This document shows positions 1 through 13,400 of a stretch of 64,000 nucleotides of DNA, piece after piece. The position numbers were made by a program, and so were the translations under genes. Under the pieces are notes generated by a model. The model saw only the letters and a list, made by a program, of their open reading frames with translations. It was not told the DNA's origin and ran no database searches. How positions within the stretch are numbered: the first letter of the stretch is position 1; every line of letters begins with the position of its first letter. Source of the DNA: Henricia sp. BOLD:AAB3569 (lineage: Eukaryota; Echinodermata; Asteroidea; Spinulosida; Echinasteridae); the NCBI GenBank assembly GCA_037783545.1, contig JBBELK010001064.1:186001-250000 (forward strand). Reading direction: 5' to 3'.

Positions 1-70
1 TTAGAGAATGTGATTTAGTTTGTCGGGGGAAAATGAATTTTATTAGAGCAAAACAAACCCTAATAGCCTG

Positions 71-387
71 ATAACTTAGGCCCAAAAAGGGTTACAAATA
101 GTGTGACAACATGCCTTTCTAAAAACCCTGTGTACAAATTTCCAATATACGCTCGTAATTGGGACGGACACTTGTTACATTTTAGGTCGTCCCGGTTACG
201 AGCGTATATTGGAAATTTGTACACAGGATTTTTAGAAAGGCATGTTGTCACACTATTTGTAACCTGTTTTGGGCCTAAGTTATCTCTTCAGAACAACTGA
301 AATTTCTTTTATTTTGAGACCAGGCAAAGGTATTTTCTGGAAAATATGGCCTGTGTTGCCAAAATATCCCCTTTACCGTGGAAAGAC
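71..387. repeat. Palindromic element, family A, copy 1 (left arm shortened)
   Basis: The arms around position 175 are inverted copies of each other (e.g. TTTCCAATATACGCTCGTAA on one side and its complement on the other). The right arm extends to CGTGGAAAGAC as in the full copy at 33238. The outer left arm is absent. Confidence 0.8.
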
Positions 388-454
388 TCGCACATGTAAT
401 ATATACATTAAAACCCCTGTTGCATCTTTTGTAGTTACCCACATTTTTAATTCA

Positions 455-1240
455 CGAGTTGACAAGAAAAATTGTTGATGGCATTGGTGACAAACACCAA
501 TTTTTTTTTCCTGAGAAAATTGTACTTTTGTCCGAGAACTTACCAACTGAAGGTGCGTTTTTAAAAAAAAAGTTGTCTGCAGACAACGGTTTTACCATTC
601 ATCCATGCACACAAACCATGCATGGATTTTTAGGTTGTCTGAAGTATTACTACATCTAAACTCCTCAAACAAAGTTCGGAAAGTCAAGTTTGACTGACGG
701 TTTCTCTCTTGTTACTAAATAATTTCCCTTGAATTTGGTATCATTGGAAAGCCCTGTTATTCCTCTTTACAGTGATGTGTCATTTGTTATGATTAATCAA
801 TTGGGGGATGTGCAGTATAGCAGAATACAGGGGTGGGTGGAAAGTGAAATGTCACAAAATTCACTGCTATTGTCATGCAGTGCATTCCCCTTTTGCTTGG
901 AGGATGGGAATGTGTCAATGCACTTTTTGACAATAGCAATGCATTTTGTGACATTTCACTTTACACCCGCCCCCGTATTCAGCTGTGCTTCACATCCCCC
1001 AATTGCTTAATCATAACAAATGACACATCATCGTAAAGAGGAATAACAGGGCTTTCCAATGATATAAATTTCAAGAAAAAGTATTTTGCAACAAGAGATA
1101 AATCGTCAGTTAAACTTACTTTCCGAACTTTTTTTGAGGAGTTTACATGTATGTGGCTGAAATTTCTACAAGGTAGTTTATCAACATTATTCTCTAGTTC
1201 TATAATGCTGCTGTTTCCGTTCTTAAAAGTTTGCCAATCA
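455..1240. repeat. Dispersed repeat family X, copy 1, split by a palindromic insertion
   Basis: The segment starting GAGTTGACAAGAAAAATTGT and the segment after 1146 (GGCTGAAATTTCTACAAGGT) match consecutive parts of related copies at 10560-10880, 26895-27200 and 38890-39145. The palindromic element at 657-1145 sits between them, so it inserted later. Confidence 0.6.
657..1145. repeat. Palindromic element, family B, 489 bp
   Basis: The two halves are inverted copies starting TAAACTCCTC and ending GAGTTTA. A second copy of identical length lies at 14221-14709 in the opposite orientation and is about 95% alike by eye. As intronic RNA it would fold into a hairpin of roughly 230 bp. Confidence 0.85.
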
Positions 1241-1277
1241 ATTATTCTTTAAAATGTTTGTTTGTTTAACATCCTAG

Positions 1278-1429
1278 AATCACGACGCTCACACCCGTGA
1301 TGCGCAGACCCTACAGACTCGCATTGGGCAGTACGAAGCCAGGAATGACAACAGTAATGTAGAAGCGCTTCAACAAGTCCGTGATGAGAACGCTCAATTG
1401 AAGGCGGACGCCGCACGCAACGCACAGCT
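1278..1429 (+). CDS. RRBP1: RRBP1-like exon 1 of window
   Basis: The acceptor is ...catcctag and the donor is a consensus GTAAGT at 1430. The exon opens in phase 0 (NHDAHTRDAQTLQTRIG...) and ends two bases into a codon. The stretch VEALQQVRDENAQLKADAA resembles the RRBP1 coil segment just before its glutamine/lysine-rich middle. It is the first exon in the window; earlier ones encoding the membrane anchor and basic repeats must lie upstream. Confidence 0.8.
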
Positions 1430-4400
1430 GTAAGTTGGGTATAAATTGATTGGGGTCTTTCTTTACCAAGCAAAAAAGAATAGCAGGTTTTCTGTTTGAT
1501 CCAGTAGCACTCACTGGTAACATGTAGTGTCTTATTACTCTTCAGAGCTTTTTGGTTTTGTTAAAGATAGTATACATGATTGGTAAACTGTTACAAATAG
1601 TTTTATCCCCCTGTGTGATTAAAGATATGCATGATTAAAACCAACTTGAGCAAAAACCAGCTCCGTATATCGTCTAACTTTTGAGAAAACAGTCAAAATA
1701 GGGTTTGCAGTCATTTCATCCAAAAACCACTTCGCCCTGAACCATTTCGCCCTGAACCACGGCCTGTGCACGAAGTTGTTTTGGGGCGATGTAGTGTTTG
1801 GACGAAGTGGTTTGGAGGCGAAATGGCACTTGGGCGAAATGGTTTTGGGGCGAATTGAATTTTCGTCTCATGAGACGAAAACTAATTGTTTTACTGTTTC
1901 TTAAAGACTATAGCACTTCAGACAAAACCATTTCAGGGGAAGTTTTTTTACGGTCATCATGTTTATATTGTTTAAGTTAGGTGTGAATCTGTGAACATTT
2001 CTGAACTTCGAGATACCAATCATGTATACTGCCTTTAAAGGTAGAACACATGCAGCGTTCGAATTAGCACTGGTCCGTTGGCCAAATGACAGTTGAAATG
2101 GTCTCGGGCCAGCTGAAAAGCCTTCCCAATGGTCCGGCTGTCCAGTTGAAATAAAACAGACCCACGCCATACTAAATTTAAAGGAGTGATGAAATAACTT
2201 TGATCTTTCTTCAGACTCCCACGGCCGTTCCAATTTATTCCCCTGGAGTGAGAGACTGCACTTGCAGTATACATATGTCTATATATATGTCTCTGGGGTT
2301 GAAGACTTGATGACTGGTTTTTATTTCAAGTCGTAAATCAATGTTATTTCCCAAGTCCAGTCACAAGTCATTTTCTCCAGAGTCAAGTCACATGTCAAAA
2401 ACCAAAAACTTACTTGACCCCAAGCCAACAGGTTGAAAAAGACCAGCTCTGCCCGGGTAGTACTATGGGCTAATTCTGTATAACTGCCCCCAAGAGTACA
2501 CTCACACTTAGTCCCGAAGGGGTTAATGTGCACAAAAACATGCATCCTTGAGAATTTATAACAAAAGAGCCTTTCAAGACTTGTACCACACATTTTCAAA
2601 CTTTTAATGGGGAGAACCTTAGGACTACCAAATGTTCCTAATGTATTCACTCAAATGTGGTTTTTGCAAACATTAATGGTAGACTGTGTTTAAAAAGAAC
2701 AACCATAAATTTTAACGGTATTAAACCGGGCCACGTGAAATGCCGACGGGCCAGTGAAGATTTAATACAACTGGCCCTGTTGGCCAGTTGGGAAAAAAGT
2801 TAAGGGCGAACGCTGTCATGATTGTAACAGTATCTCGAAAATTAGAAATGTTCACAGATTTACACATAACTTACACAATATAAACATGACGATGGTAGGA
2901 AACTTCCCCTGAAATGATTTTGTCTGAAGTGCTATAGTCTTTGAGAAATGAGTAAAACAATTAATTTTCGTCTCATGAGACGAAAATTCACTTCGCCCAA
3001 AAACCACTTCGCCTGCAGGCTGTGGTTCAGGACAAAGTACGGAGCTGACTTTTACTCGGGTTGGTTTTAATCATGCATATTTTCAATCACACAGGGAGAT
3101 GAAACTATTTGTAACGGTTTACCAATCATGTTCCTTGTCAAGGTCAATAAGCAAAGTTAACCAATAGTAGCCACCCTTACTGAACACACAATTTGAAAGA
3201 GGATGAGTCAAGCTATGGGTACATGCCTATCAATTGACATCCTGAGATTTCAGGGAATTTCTACTCTGCAAAGCGACGTGACAATACCCTGAGGAAATAC
3301 ACGCAAATCTGTGGAGCGAGCCGGCTGTTGTCTTGAGCCAACTCACGCCCGAGTAATTTTGATGTAATTTAATCAATTCGGTCATGTTATGCCGAAAAGA
3401 AACAATTTCTATACTTTCCAGAAATTCTATTGGGTTCTGTTCCTTATGACTGTCCCATTCCTACCAAACTTTCAAACGACGAACCTTATTTACTCCGCAG
3501 TTTTCCAAATTAATAACAGGGATGCATGCTGATGAATGTAATGGAACGGATTCCCCAGTTGCTTTAAATAGCAGCCAATCGCCGACGCGGACAACGGCCA
3601 GCATTACCGAGTACATGTATCACATGCGTGCACGGTGTTTACAACTGCGCGCGTGACATTTGAATGCCTGCAATCCTGCTGCACAATGCACTGCAAGCGT
3701 CCTGATTGGTCCAGCCGAGGCGACAGGATTTCTGTCGCTAGTCCCACCGCCAAATGGGGCCTTTTTCAACAGGGCCATGTACGCTAGGAGTGAGGGAGTG
3801 CGTTAAAGGGGCACTGTTGCAAGAGGATGATCAATTGAGGGTGTTTGTTAGAAACGTTCAGTTAAATATGGAAGAAATACAGGGCGGTTTTGGGTGCTTT
3901 GAGGAGAAAGCTTTGTAATGAAATTGACTATTTACATAGAGCTTCATTATGCATGGTTGCATAATATGCTTGGGCGACTCCCCGAAATAATGCCGGCCTG
4001 TACCACACACACTTTCTTAATAATACAGAAATGATCAGAGGCTAAATATTCTTACAAAAGTTGGAGTTTTGCCTTCGGAATTGCTAGGTAATTTCTGGAA
4101 TCGGCAAGCTATCACTAGGAATCGAATCTAAATGAAAGGGAATCGATTTCTCACAAATCTGGCGCGTAGTTGCAACGGCTGGTAAAGCGTATAACCCGTC
4201 TTTTGACCGTTTTTGTTAATTTTGCACGGGATATTTTGATCTTTTTTCACAACAACCATCAAAAAAGTATTGTCAATGCTGCTACATCACTAAATCATGT
4301 AAACAGTAGGCCGGTGTGTACCTTTAACACCTTCCGCGTGCACCACATAGCAACACAAATTTAGTATGGTCATCTGGATACTAAGTGTGCATGTGAAAGG

Positions 4401-7400
4401 AAGTACGTCAGTATATCACACGCTATTCATGCGAAACACGCAAAAGACTAATTGCTCCATTTGGTGTCTCAGCTTGCAGAATGAGGTCCATAAGATGACA
4501 AGCCAAATGTCTGCCAGTGATGATCGAGCCAGGCAGATTGAAGACCAGCGCCGTCAACTAGAGACACAACTAGCTCAGTATGACCAGCAGATGAAGATGT
4601 ATGAAGCAGGCAAGGCTGAACAGGTCAGTGGTCTTGGGAATTATGCACCTATCAATTGTTTCCACCTCCCCCTCACGCCGCCCGGCTCCATCCCCCTCAT
4701 GCTGCCCCATCCCTCCCCTCACCCTTTCTCACCCCTCCCCTCACGCTGCCCCCCCACGCTGCCCCCTCACGCTGCCCCATCCCTCCCCCTCACGCTGCGC
4801 CACCCCTCAATTGAAGCTGCCCCACCCCTTAGAGACACAATTGGCTCAGTATGAGTAGCAGATGAACATGTATGAAGCAGGCAAAGCTGAACAGGGGCCA
4901 ATTTCATGGCGCTGCTAAGCAAACAAAATTGCTTGGCGCAGGATTTATTTGCTTTATAAAATGGATGACAAGCCAAAATTATACACCAACTTGTGTTCTT
5001 GAATACCTTTCAATACATATCACTTACAATTTTTGCAAAATAAAGCAAACAAATCCTGTGCTAAGCAAATTTTTGTGCTTAGCAGTGCCATGATATTGAT
5101 CCCAATCAATTGTTTCCCCCACCCCTCCCCCCTCACACTGCCCCACCCTTAGAGACTTAAACAGCTCAGTATGACAGCAGATAAAAATGTAATGTATGAA
5201 GCAGGCAAGACTGAAAAGGTCAGGGAACTTGAAAACTTTAGAAATATTGTAACATGTTTTGATTGTGTTTAAAGGAATACTGTCATTAAAGACAAAGATG
5301 GCTTTGAAACAACCCCAAGTAGTGACTTGTCAGTGTACTAAATTTCATTTGGCATGTTTCCACATGGTTTATGGGTAAAACCAGGAAAAGGGGGCAAAAT
5401 TACCCTGTTTTGTTCTGAATGGGCCAGTTTTCGCGCTCCAATAACCCTAAGGACATGACGTCACGTCGGCTGCGTTTGTACCGCTGGTACTTTGCACGGC
5501 CCTCTGGCAGCGAAGCTTTTCCGGCCGGCCGAATGAACGTTGTGTCGTGTGTGTACTCGTGTACGTCGACCACACGCAATTTCCCAAACGAGCGCGGCGG
5601 CCTGAGGCAAACGATCCGTTTTATTCTTCGTATTATTACCTCACCCTACTGCCATGCAGTGAGGCATGTTGACGTTTACTCAAGGTAAAACCACCATCAA
5701 AAATCAATGTGTTGACAAAATCAACGCCGAAGACGAGCGAGTCGAATAATGGCAGCGCGCGCGGCGTGGGTACGGTACGCTGCTAGTGCAGCTGGCCTAC
5801 GCTAGCTACATGTAGCTTGGTCACGCGATCGGGCAGCCGCGCTGACGTCACGATGAAAAGCGCCCACTAGCGGTATATGGTGGAGAACGGCTGGCACAGA
5901 GGTTCGTCATGGCGGCGCCCATAAGTCATTTTTATTTTAATTTTTAAAAAGATGTATTCGTCATATGACAGAAATTTCTATGTCAAACTCTTGTGTACAA
6001 AATGAGACAATTTTATCATCTTCTGACAGTACTCCTTTAACATCTTGCACATTATTTCACATGGAAGGACGGTTCAATCTTGTCCCCTGAATCATTCCTA
6101 TAGAGTGCAAACTTCTGATTGGAAAGGTACCGGACTATTTATCTCTTTCAATACTTGGGCTGGATCCGAATTAGTGGCTTTGGCTGTGGCTATGGCTGTT
6201 GCTATGCTGTTGCTACGGGCAGACAATGAAAGTCCTTAGAAACGGCATAGCAACAGCCGCAGCCACAGCCAAAGCCACTAATTCGGATCCAGCCTTGTTT
6301 TGGAAACAAGATTCAGAAAGCGTACGTAGCTGCCACCTTTCCATTCAGACATTTGCATTTTGAACCCTGTGTAAATGGGGTCTACAGGTGCACCATCAAG
6401 AATTTTAAAGGCAGTATACATCATTGGTAATCTCGAAAATCAGAAATGTTCACAGATTTACGCCCAACTTACACAATATAAACATGATGACCGTAGAAAA
6501 CTTCCCCTGAAATTGTTTTGTCTGAAGTGCTATATAGTCTTTGAGAAATGAGACGAAAATTCAATTCGCCCCAAAACTACCTTGCCCCAAAACCACTTCG
6601 TGCACAAGGCGTGGTTCAGGGCGAAATGGTTCAGGGCGAAGTGGTTTTGGGGCGAAATGACTGCAAACCCTTTTTTGACCGTTTTCTCAAAGGTTAGACG
6701 AAGTACGGAGCTGGTTTTTGCTCAGGTTGGTTTTAATCATGCATATGTTCAATCACACAGGGGGATAAAACTATTTGTAACAGTTTACCAATCATGTATA
6801 ATATCTTTAAAGGAAGGAGAGCGATAGATAGATGGATTAACTTTTTTTAATCCAAAACTAGAAATTACATGCTGTCGCCTCTCATAAAAATAAATGAATG
6901 TTAAACATAAAAATACACAACAGTACAGAGGTCATTTTTACTGTGCATTGTTGGGGAAAAATGTTGACATGCATACAGTTGAAGTCGGAAGTATAAATAC
7001 AACTGTATACTACCAAGTGTTAAAACTGGTGTGCTTACACCATTTTTGTAACAGTCTTTGCTAAAGTCGTGATTTTGTGGAAATTCCTCACGTGCATGCA
7101 GTACTTAAAACATAGCTTGTACACCTTGCAATGGTTCGGGTAGTCCTGTTTACCATTTTGGGTGATGATGGTATTTATACTTCCGACTTCAACTGTATGT
7201 GCAATACATGAGCCACTTAGGTAGGGTGCGCCACTTTGCCTGAAATGCCTCCCTCTATGGCAATTGACCTCACACTATAGTAGTTTATTGGTCGAGGAGT
7301 GGTCTGTGATTGTCAACATTTTCATTTGCTCACAGCGAGAGAAAGAAGCAGCCATGTCCAAGCGTCTGAGCGAGGTATCCGAAGAGCTCCGTAAGGCCGA

Positions 7401-10400
7401 GTCTCGTCTCCAGACATCCAGCCGAGATGGTGAGAATACCAAGGAGAGGTATCAAGCTTTGGTTAAGGAGAGTGATACCATCAAGAAACAGCTACAGGAG
7501 GTGTATCGACTGGATAGTGAAAAGAGTACGCAGATGTCTAGTATGGAAGTCAGGCTAAGGGTAAGGGTGTGCATTAGCGGGGGTTGATTTTATTGCATTG
7601 CAGTTTGGTTTTCGGGTACTCACAAAGTTAAATAGAATCTCAGATTTCCAAATCTGGAGTGACGGTGCGCATTTAACATTGGTTATTAGCTACTGAGAAT
7701 CCAGCTTTACAGCATCCTGAGATCTCAGGGAATTTCCACTCTGCTAAGCGCTGTTACAATCCCCTGAGGAAATCCACGCAAATCTCTGAAGTTTTGCGGC
7801 TGTTACGCTTAGCGAATGCACACATGAGTCATTTTGATGTAATTTAATCAATTTTGTCATGTTATGCTGAAGAGAATATGCTTTCCAAAAATTTGATTGG
7901 GTTAATGTTCTTTATGACTATCCCTTCCTACCGAAATTTTCTGCGACGTTTTTTTTACTCCGCAGTTGTTTAAATTAATAACGGGGATGCATGCTGACAA
8001 ACGTGAATGGAACGGAATTCCCTGTATGCTTTAAATAGCACCAATGCGGATACGGTCAGCGCAACCGAGTATTACACTATACTCTGTAAACTATATACAA
8101 TCTGCGTGCGTGTATTTGAATGCTCGCAATGTACTGCCAAGCGTCCTGATTGGCCCAGAGCAGCGACAAGACTTCTGTCGCTGCTTTTACAGCGAAATGG
8201 GGCGGATTTCAACAGGGCCTCGGGATGCACGAGTAGGGGAGTGCATCAAAGGGGCACTGTTGCAAGAGGATGGCTTTATAGATGCTGCACATTTTGACAT
8301 AACTTTTTGACATTTTGGCATATACAGGGTGTCCTAGAAAGAAAAAAGAAACTGAAGCTAAATTACTGATTACTCAATAATTATTGAGAATTTTGGAAAA
8401 CGGAAAGTAATATATGTTTCATCACCATGTTCTCTTCCTTTACGACACCAAGAAATCCATAATACCCTCATGGATGGCTGAGCACCAGTGGTTCAAAGTG
8501 ATCCTATCAAAAAAGCTCTGTACTTTATTATGAATAGGTTAATTGGCTGAAAAGGGATAGACGGGATAAACAAAAATGTAATCTTCACGTTTCCAATAGA
8601 CTACTAAAGTGAAAACGTCACCCTTTGTGTGTTGCCATGGTTTTTGGGTCTACACTAAAACCAGTGAACTGTTTCCCTGCGCTATACCAATGGACGTTTC
8701 AGATTACCAGCGAATGTCTTCCTCTCATTTCTGAAGGATTACGAAAAACTGAAGATAAACCTTGAGGGTGCAGTGAATGACTCCAAAGCCAAGCAGGTAG
8801 CTGCAGAAAGAGACTGCATGCATAAAGGCCAAGAAATTAAGGTAAATGGGCATCTTCAAGTTAAAAGCTGGCAAGCTGTTCGAGACGGTGGCACCCATGT
8901 TACGAACAGCACACCCTAACAATGTGTGAGTGTTAGTGAATTAATTGTAAACCCACAAGGCGGTAGGCAACATTTTCACAAAAACTCCCAAAGAGTTCAG
9001 GCATTAGTGTTTCAGAAGTTTTTCTTTGAAACATCAAGCATACTGACCAACATGTCCCGAAACAGAAAGGTTGCAAATGAGAGAAATCATTGGGATTCTA
9101 ACCATAGTGGCAGAGAGTCAAAAAAGTACATGGACTAGCAGAGACACGGCAATAGACTATGTAAGTCTCGCGGCAAAGGTCAAATCTGAGCTTCCGGGCA
9201 CAACACGACTAAAACGCCTATTATTATAACACGGGCGAGATTTTGTTTTTTGTATATAAATTTTTCTGTCCAATCTTAAGTATGCAACCGACCCGAAAGT
9301 GATTCAGGTAACTAAAATGTTTTTTTACAATATATAATACATGCATAATTATCTCTAAAAACGATAAAAAATTTATTAAAATCTCGTGACCTGAATAAAT
9401 TTCTCTGCTAGCATATTCTTCATCCAATTTGGAATGGATGACCCAAGTGTGGATTCATGTGAAAATTAATGCTTCGAACTTTGGCACTCTAAAAAAAAAG
9501 TCTGCAAGCTCTACTTTTGGTAGATGGCGTTTCGCCTATCGCTAGCGAGGTCTGTATGTACACTGTAGGCCTACGTACGTCGGCTGCTGTGCGTGTTGCA
9601 TATCTTTTGCTGCATGTAGTTTACAATCTTCAAAGATTGACTTGTCGGCTCAGAAAAGATCGTGAATTTTTACATTTCGATTGCTTATTTTTGATTATAT
9701 ACCCCACTTCATCAATTGGAATGCAAGATTTTATTTAGAGATACGCGTTTTGGGCCGTCTGAGTTTACAAAAACCTGCGTAAACAAAATAATCGCACAGT
9801 CTCGTACGTTCGCGAGGTCAACTTACATAGTCTATAGACCGATCCGGTAACTAAGGTCTCCTTCCCTGTATATATAGTGCATGGGCTGTGCGTTCTATGT
9901 TATTATTTCTTTCTGGTATTCATACCAAGGATTCCTCAAAAGTCACTCGCAAGCGTGAGGAAACCCATGAAGAATTATAAATTAGAAATGGCCAGAGACA
10001 TCGGGGAATCCCCTTGCTCTGAGATCTTTAAAGTGCGTTACTGTTACCTAACACACTGGACATCCCTTCCTAAGGATGAAAGAAGTGTGGTTGAATGCCT
10101 TGCTCAAGGGCACAGGTACCGCAGCCGGGGGAGGTTTGAACCCGAAACACCTACGATTGCGAGTCAATCCCTTTTGCGTACACGCGATGCGCCCCATTCG
10201 CGTACACAACACTACAAAGACGCGCAACTTGTTCGAAGTAAACAAATGCAGCTTCAGCAACAGCAAAAAACATACAGTTCATTCAGTGGAAGCCCCCAGC
10301 TATGGCGAATATAAAGAAAAGGAGTCCTCGGATTGGTGTATATATGGAACAGTGCAGGAGCCAATTACATGGCACTGCTTAGCACAACAAAATACACAGC

Positions 10401-13400
10401 ACATAATTTGCAATAATGGGTTGCCAGCCAAAATCGTATGTGAGGTGTATCGACTGGTATTCTGCTATTGTTGCTAAGAATAGAATTTGACATACAATTT
10501 GACTCGGGTCGCCATGCAGTGCATGCAAAAGTATACGAGTTGTAGCAGGTTAAAGGCCCATTGTATCATTTGCAATTATCCATTTTTGTTTTTCATGAGT
10601 TGACAAGAAAGACCTTACTCAAAGTGTTGATAGCGATGGTAACAAACACCACATGAATTTATTTCCGTCCAAAATGGTATTTCATGCTGGAAATTGACAA
10701 CAAGGTTTAAGAAAACTTGTCCAAAATGTCCCTTTTTAAAAAAATACAAACAACTTTTTGTTAACCAAAATCGAAAGTTCTCTTCTAAACTGTTACCTAA
10801 ACCCATAACAAATAAAAAAAACTGCTTTGCCAAACGTTTAAATAAAAAACAAAATTTAAAAAACAATTACTATAGTTTTCAGAGGGATATTTGTAACGAC
10901 TTCATGAAATTGAGATAAATTTATATGGGATCATGGTAAAATTTTTACCAGATAAGGGGTCAACGATTATTTTGGGGGCCTAGGGGTATTGTGTACATTG
11001 CACACGTATCTATAAACACCAGCAACAATCTTTAGTGTCGGCCGAATGGTTAACCAGTTCACCGACACTTGAAAGAATTGCAAACCGGTTTCTGAATTAA
11101 CTGTAAATTCCCGACCTTACTCCCCTGACCCTAACCTTATTTGTCAAGCTTGGACAACTCGACTGTGGACGCTTGCCAGTCCACACTCTGTCACCTCTTC
11201 TGCGAACTGTGGACATATCTTTGTTCTCCAGTCCACAGTAGGTACAGAATGTAGGTATACAAGTTGAATGCTGGCTATTTACTGAAATGTTTCATCTTAG
11301 GCTAAAAGAAGAACTAGCCGCCATTTTTGCAGCTGATTAAACAAACTAATACTCACTATCATTCGTTCTCATTCGATATCGGCATCGTCCGAATCTATTG
11401 CCCTGAGTACGAGGTCGAGCTTCCCGGGAAAATACATAGACTTGTTCCCATTCTTTATGTAGTCTACAGGATTGGCGATCAGTCTAGAAAATGTGAGGCG
11501 CTGCGGCAATAGAGGGCACTGTTTTAGCTGCTGCAGGAAAAAAAAGGATTGACGCGCATGCTTGAAATCGACGCACGTGCGCACCAGAACATCTTTTTTT
11601 CTTTTTTTAGCCTAAGTGCAGGTTGGTTAAACTAAGACAACCCTGATCATATTTTATTTCTTTCCAGGATCTAAGTGGCAGGTCAACGATTTACGAGTTT
11701 AGCGACAACTTTGATCCTATTTTACTTTCTTTTTTACAGACCCTGAGTGGCACCAAATCGTCCCTAGAGTCCCAGCTGCAGGCAGTCGGCAAGGAGCTAG
11801 CTCAGGCCCATGAGGCAGCCAAGCCCAATGGCGACATGGTCAACGATGAACCCAAGGAAGATACAGTCCTGAAGAAAGATCATGAAAACATGTAAGTTTT
11901 GAAAATACACTCGTGTCAAAGACTTGAGACTTAAAGGACATCTTCAGTCAAGTGAGTTAGTTTGCAGATACCACCATAAGACCTACTTCTTTATCTATAT
12001 ACAAAACTTTTTCATCATCTGCACTTGGTTTTTAAAAGAAATCCGCGGTTGTTTTTACTTACCGTGTAAGCTGCCACAGGCTCCACTGCGTGCATGCGAG
12101 TTGTGAAAAATGTGTGAGCCAGTGTGCGCAGAAGAGTGTGGCCCAAGCGGGCCATATCGCGCGCCACGCGGCATGGAGAACCCCGCGGCATCGCGTGTGG
12201 CATCGCATGCGCATGAATGGAATCACAGTGCGCGTGGCTGATCGACTTGGCTGTGAGAAATTTTCCTGGAATTTAGCTGTAGTTTGACTTTAGATTCCCT
12301 GGCTGTTTCATAACTTAATGAACCTTATCAGGATTCAAACCCAAGACTTCTGACTCACCGGACAAACCCTCAACCAGCTGAGTTATAAGGCACAATGGTA
12401 GATTCCCTCAGGTTTTCCTGATGAACCCAATTTTTCTCTCGGTGTTGCATGGGAGTGCAATATTTTCAAGTGTGAAACAAAGCTTATTTTCAACCCCTCA
12501 ACCCAAATTTCTGTCAAAGAATTTTTTTCAGTTTTCTTGGTTTTTTTCTTTTTCTTCAGTTTGAATGAAAAAGAGAAAGCCGTAGCAAGCCTACATCAAG
12601 AGGTGTCCACAAAAGACGGCCAGCTAGAGGAGTTGAAACAACAACTGGAGCAGCAGAAACAACGAAATAACGTGAGTAGCCATCGATATTTCTGCCATGC
12701 CCCAACATGAGTTTTGGGGCGGATTGCAATATGCAGTCTATAAGACCTGTCTATAGGCTTAGCCGGCTAACGCGGCATCCACTAAGACCGGTCTATAATT
12801 ATAGCCCGCTTGCAATATCGTTGTCTTAAAGTTAGACCAGTCTTAAAATTTAAGCCCGCGGCAAGCAGGCTATAATTTTTAGACACCGCGCTACATCTCG
12901 TAATCCTGCATGAAAAAAGATGAACAAAACGCACATTGTGCCCATTAGAGCCTTTTTAGTGCTATTTGATAACTTTCGCGGTCAGTTTCTCTGCAAAAAC
13001 TGCACCACACATGCATGCATGCAAGGATAGCCGGCTGCGTCACTTTCCGTTAAGATGTGTGTGTTTTCAGCTAGCCCAGCCGTACTTCAGTTCGACTGGT
13101 TTATTGCAATGGGCTAAACCAGCGACTAAGCCAAGACTGGCTAAGTTGGATAGCCGGCTAAGTCGATTTTATTGCAATCCGCCCCTGTACTCAACAACAG
13201 ACGGAGCATAGGTAATGGAGAGGTTTCTGCATGCACATCTACCACACATGGTGTTCACGGTGCTGGTATCATCATCATCCCAGGGGTCGATTTCACGAAC
13301 GCTTATAATCCTTCGTAACTCGAGATGCGATGGGTTACTGCTCTGTAACTCGTGATGCGTCATAAAAGCGATTTCAAGAAACTTGCGATAAGTTTAACGA

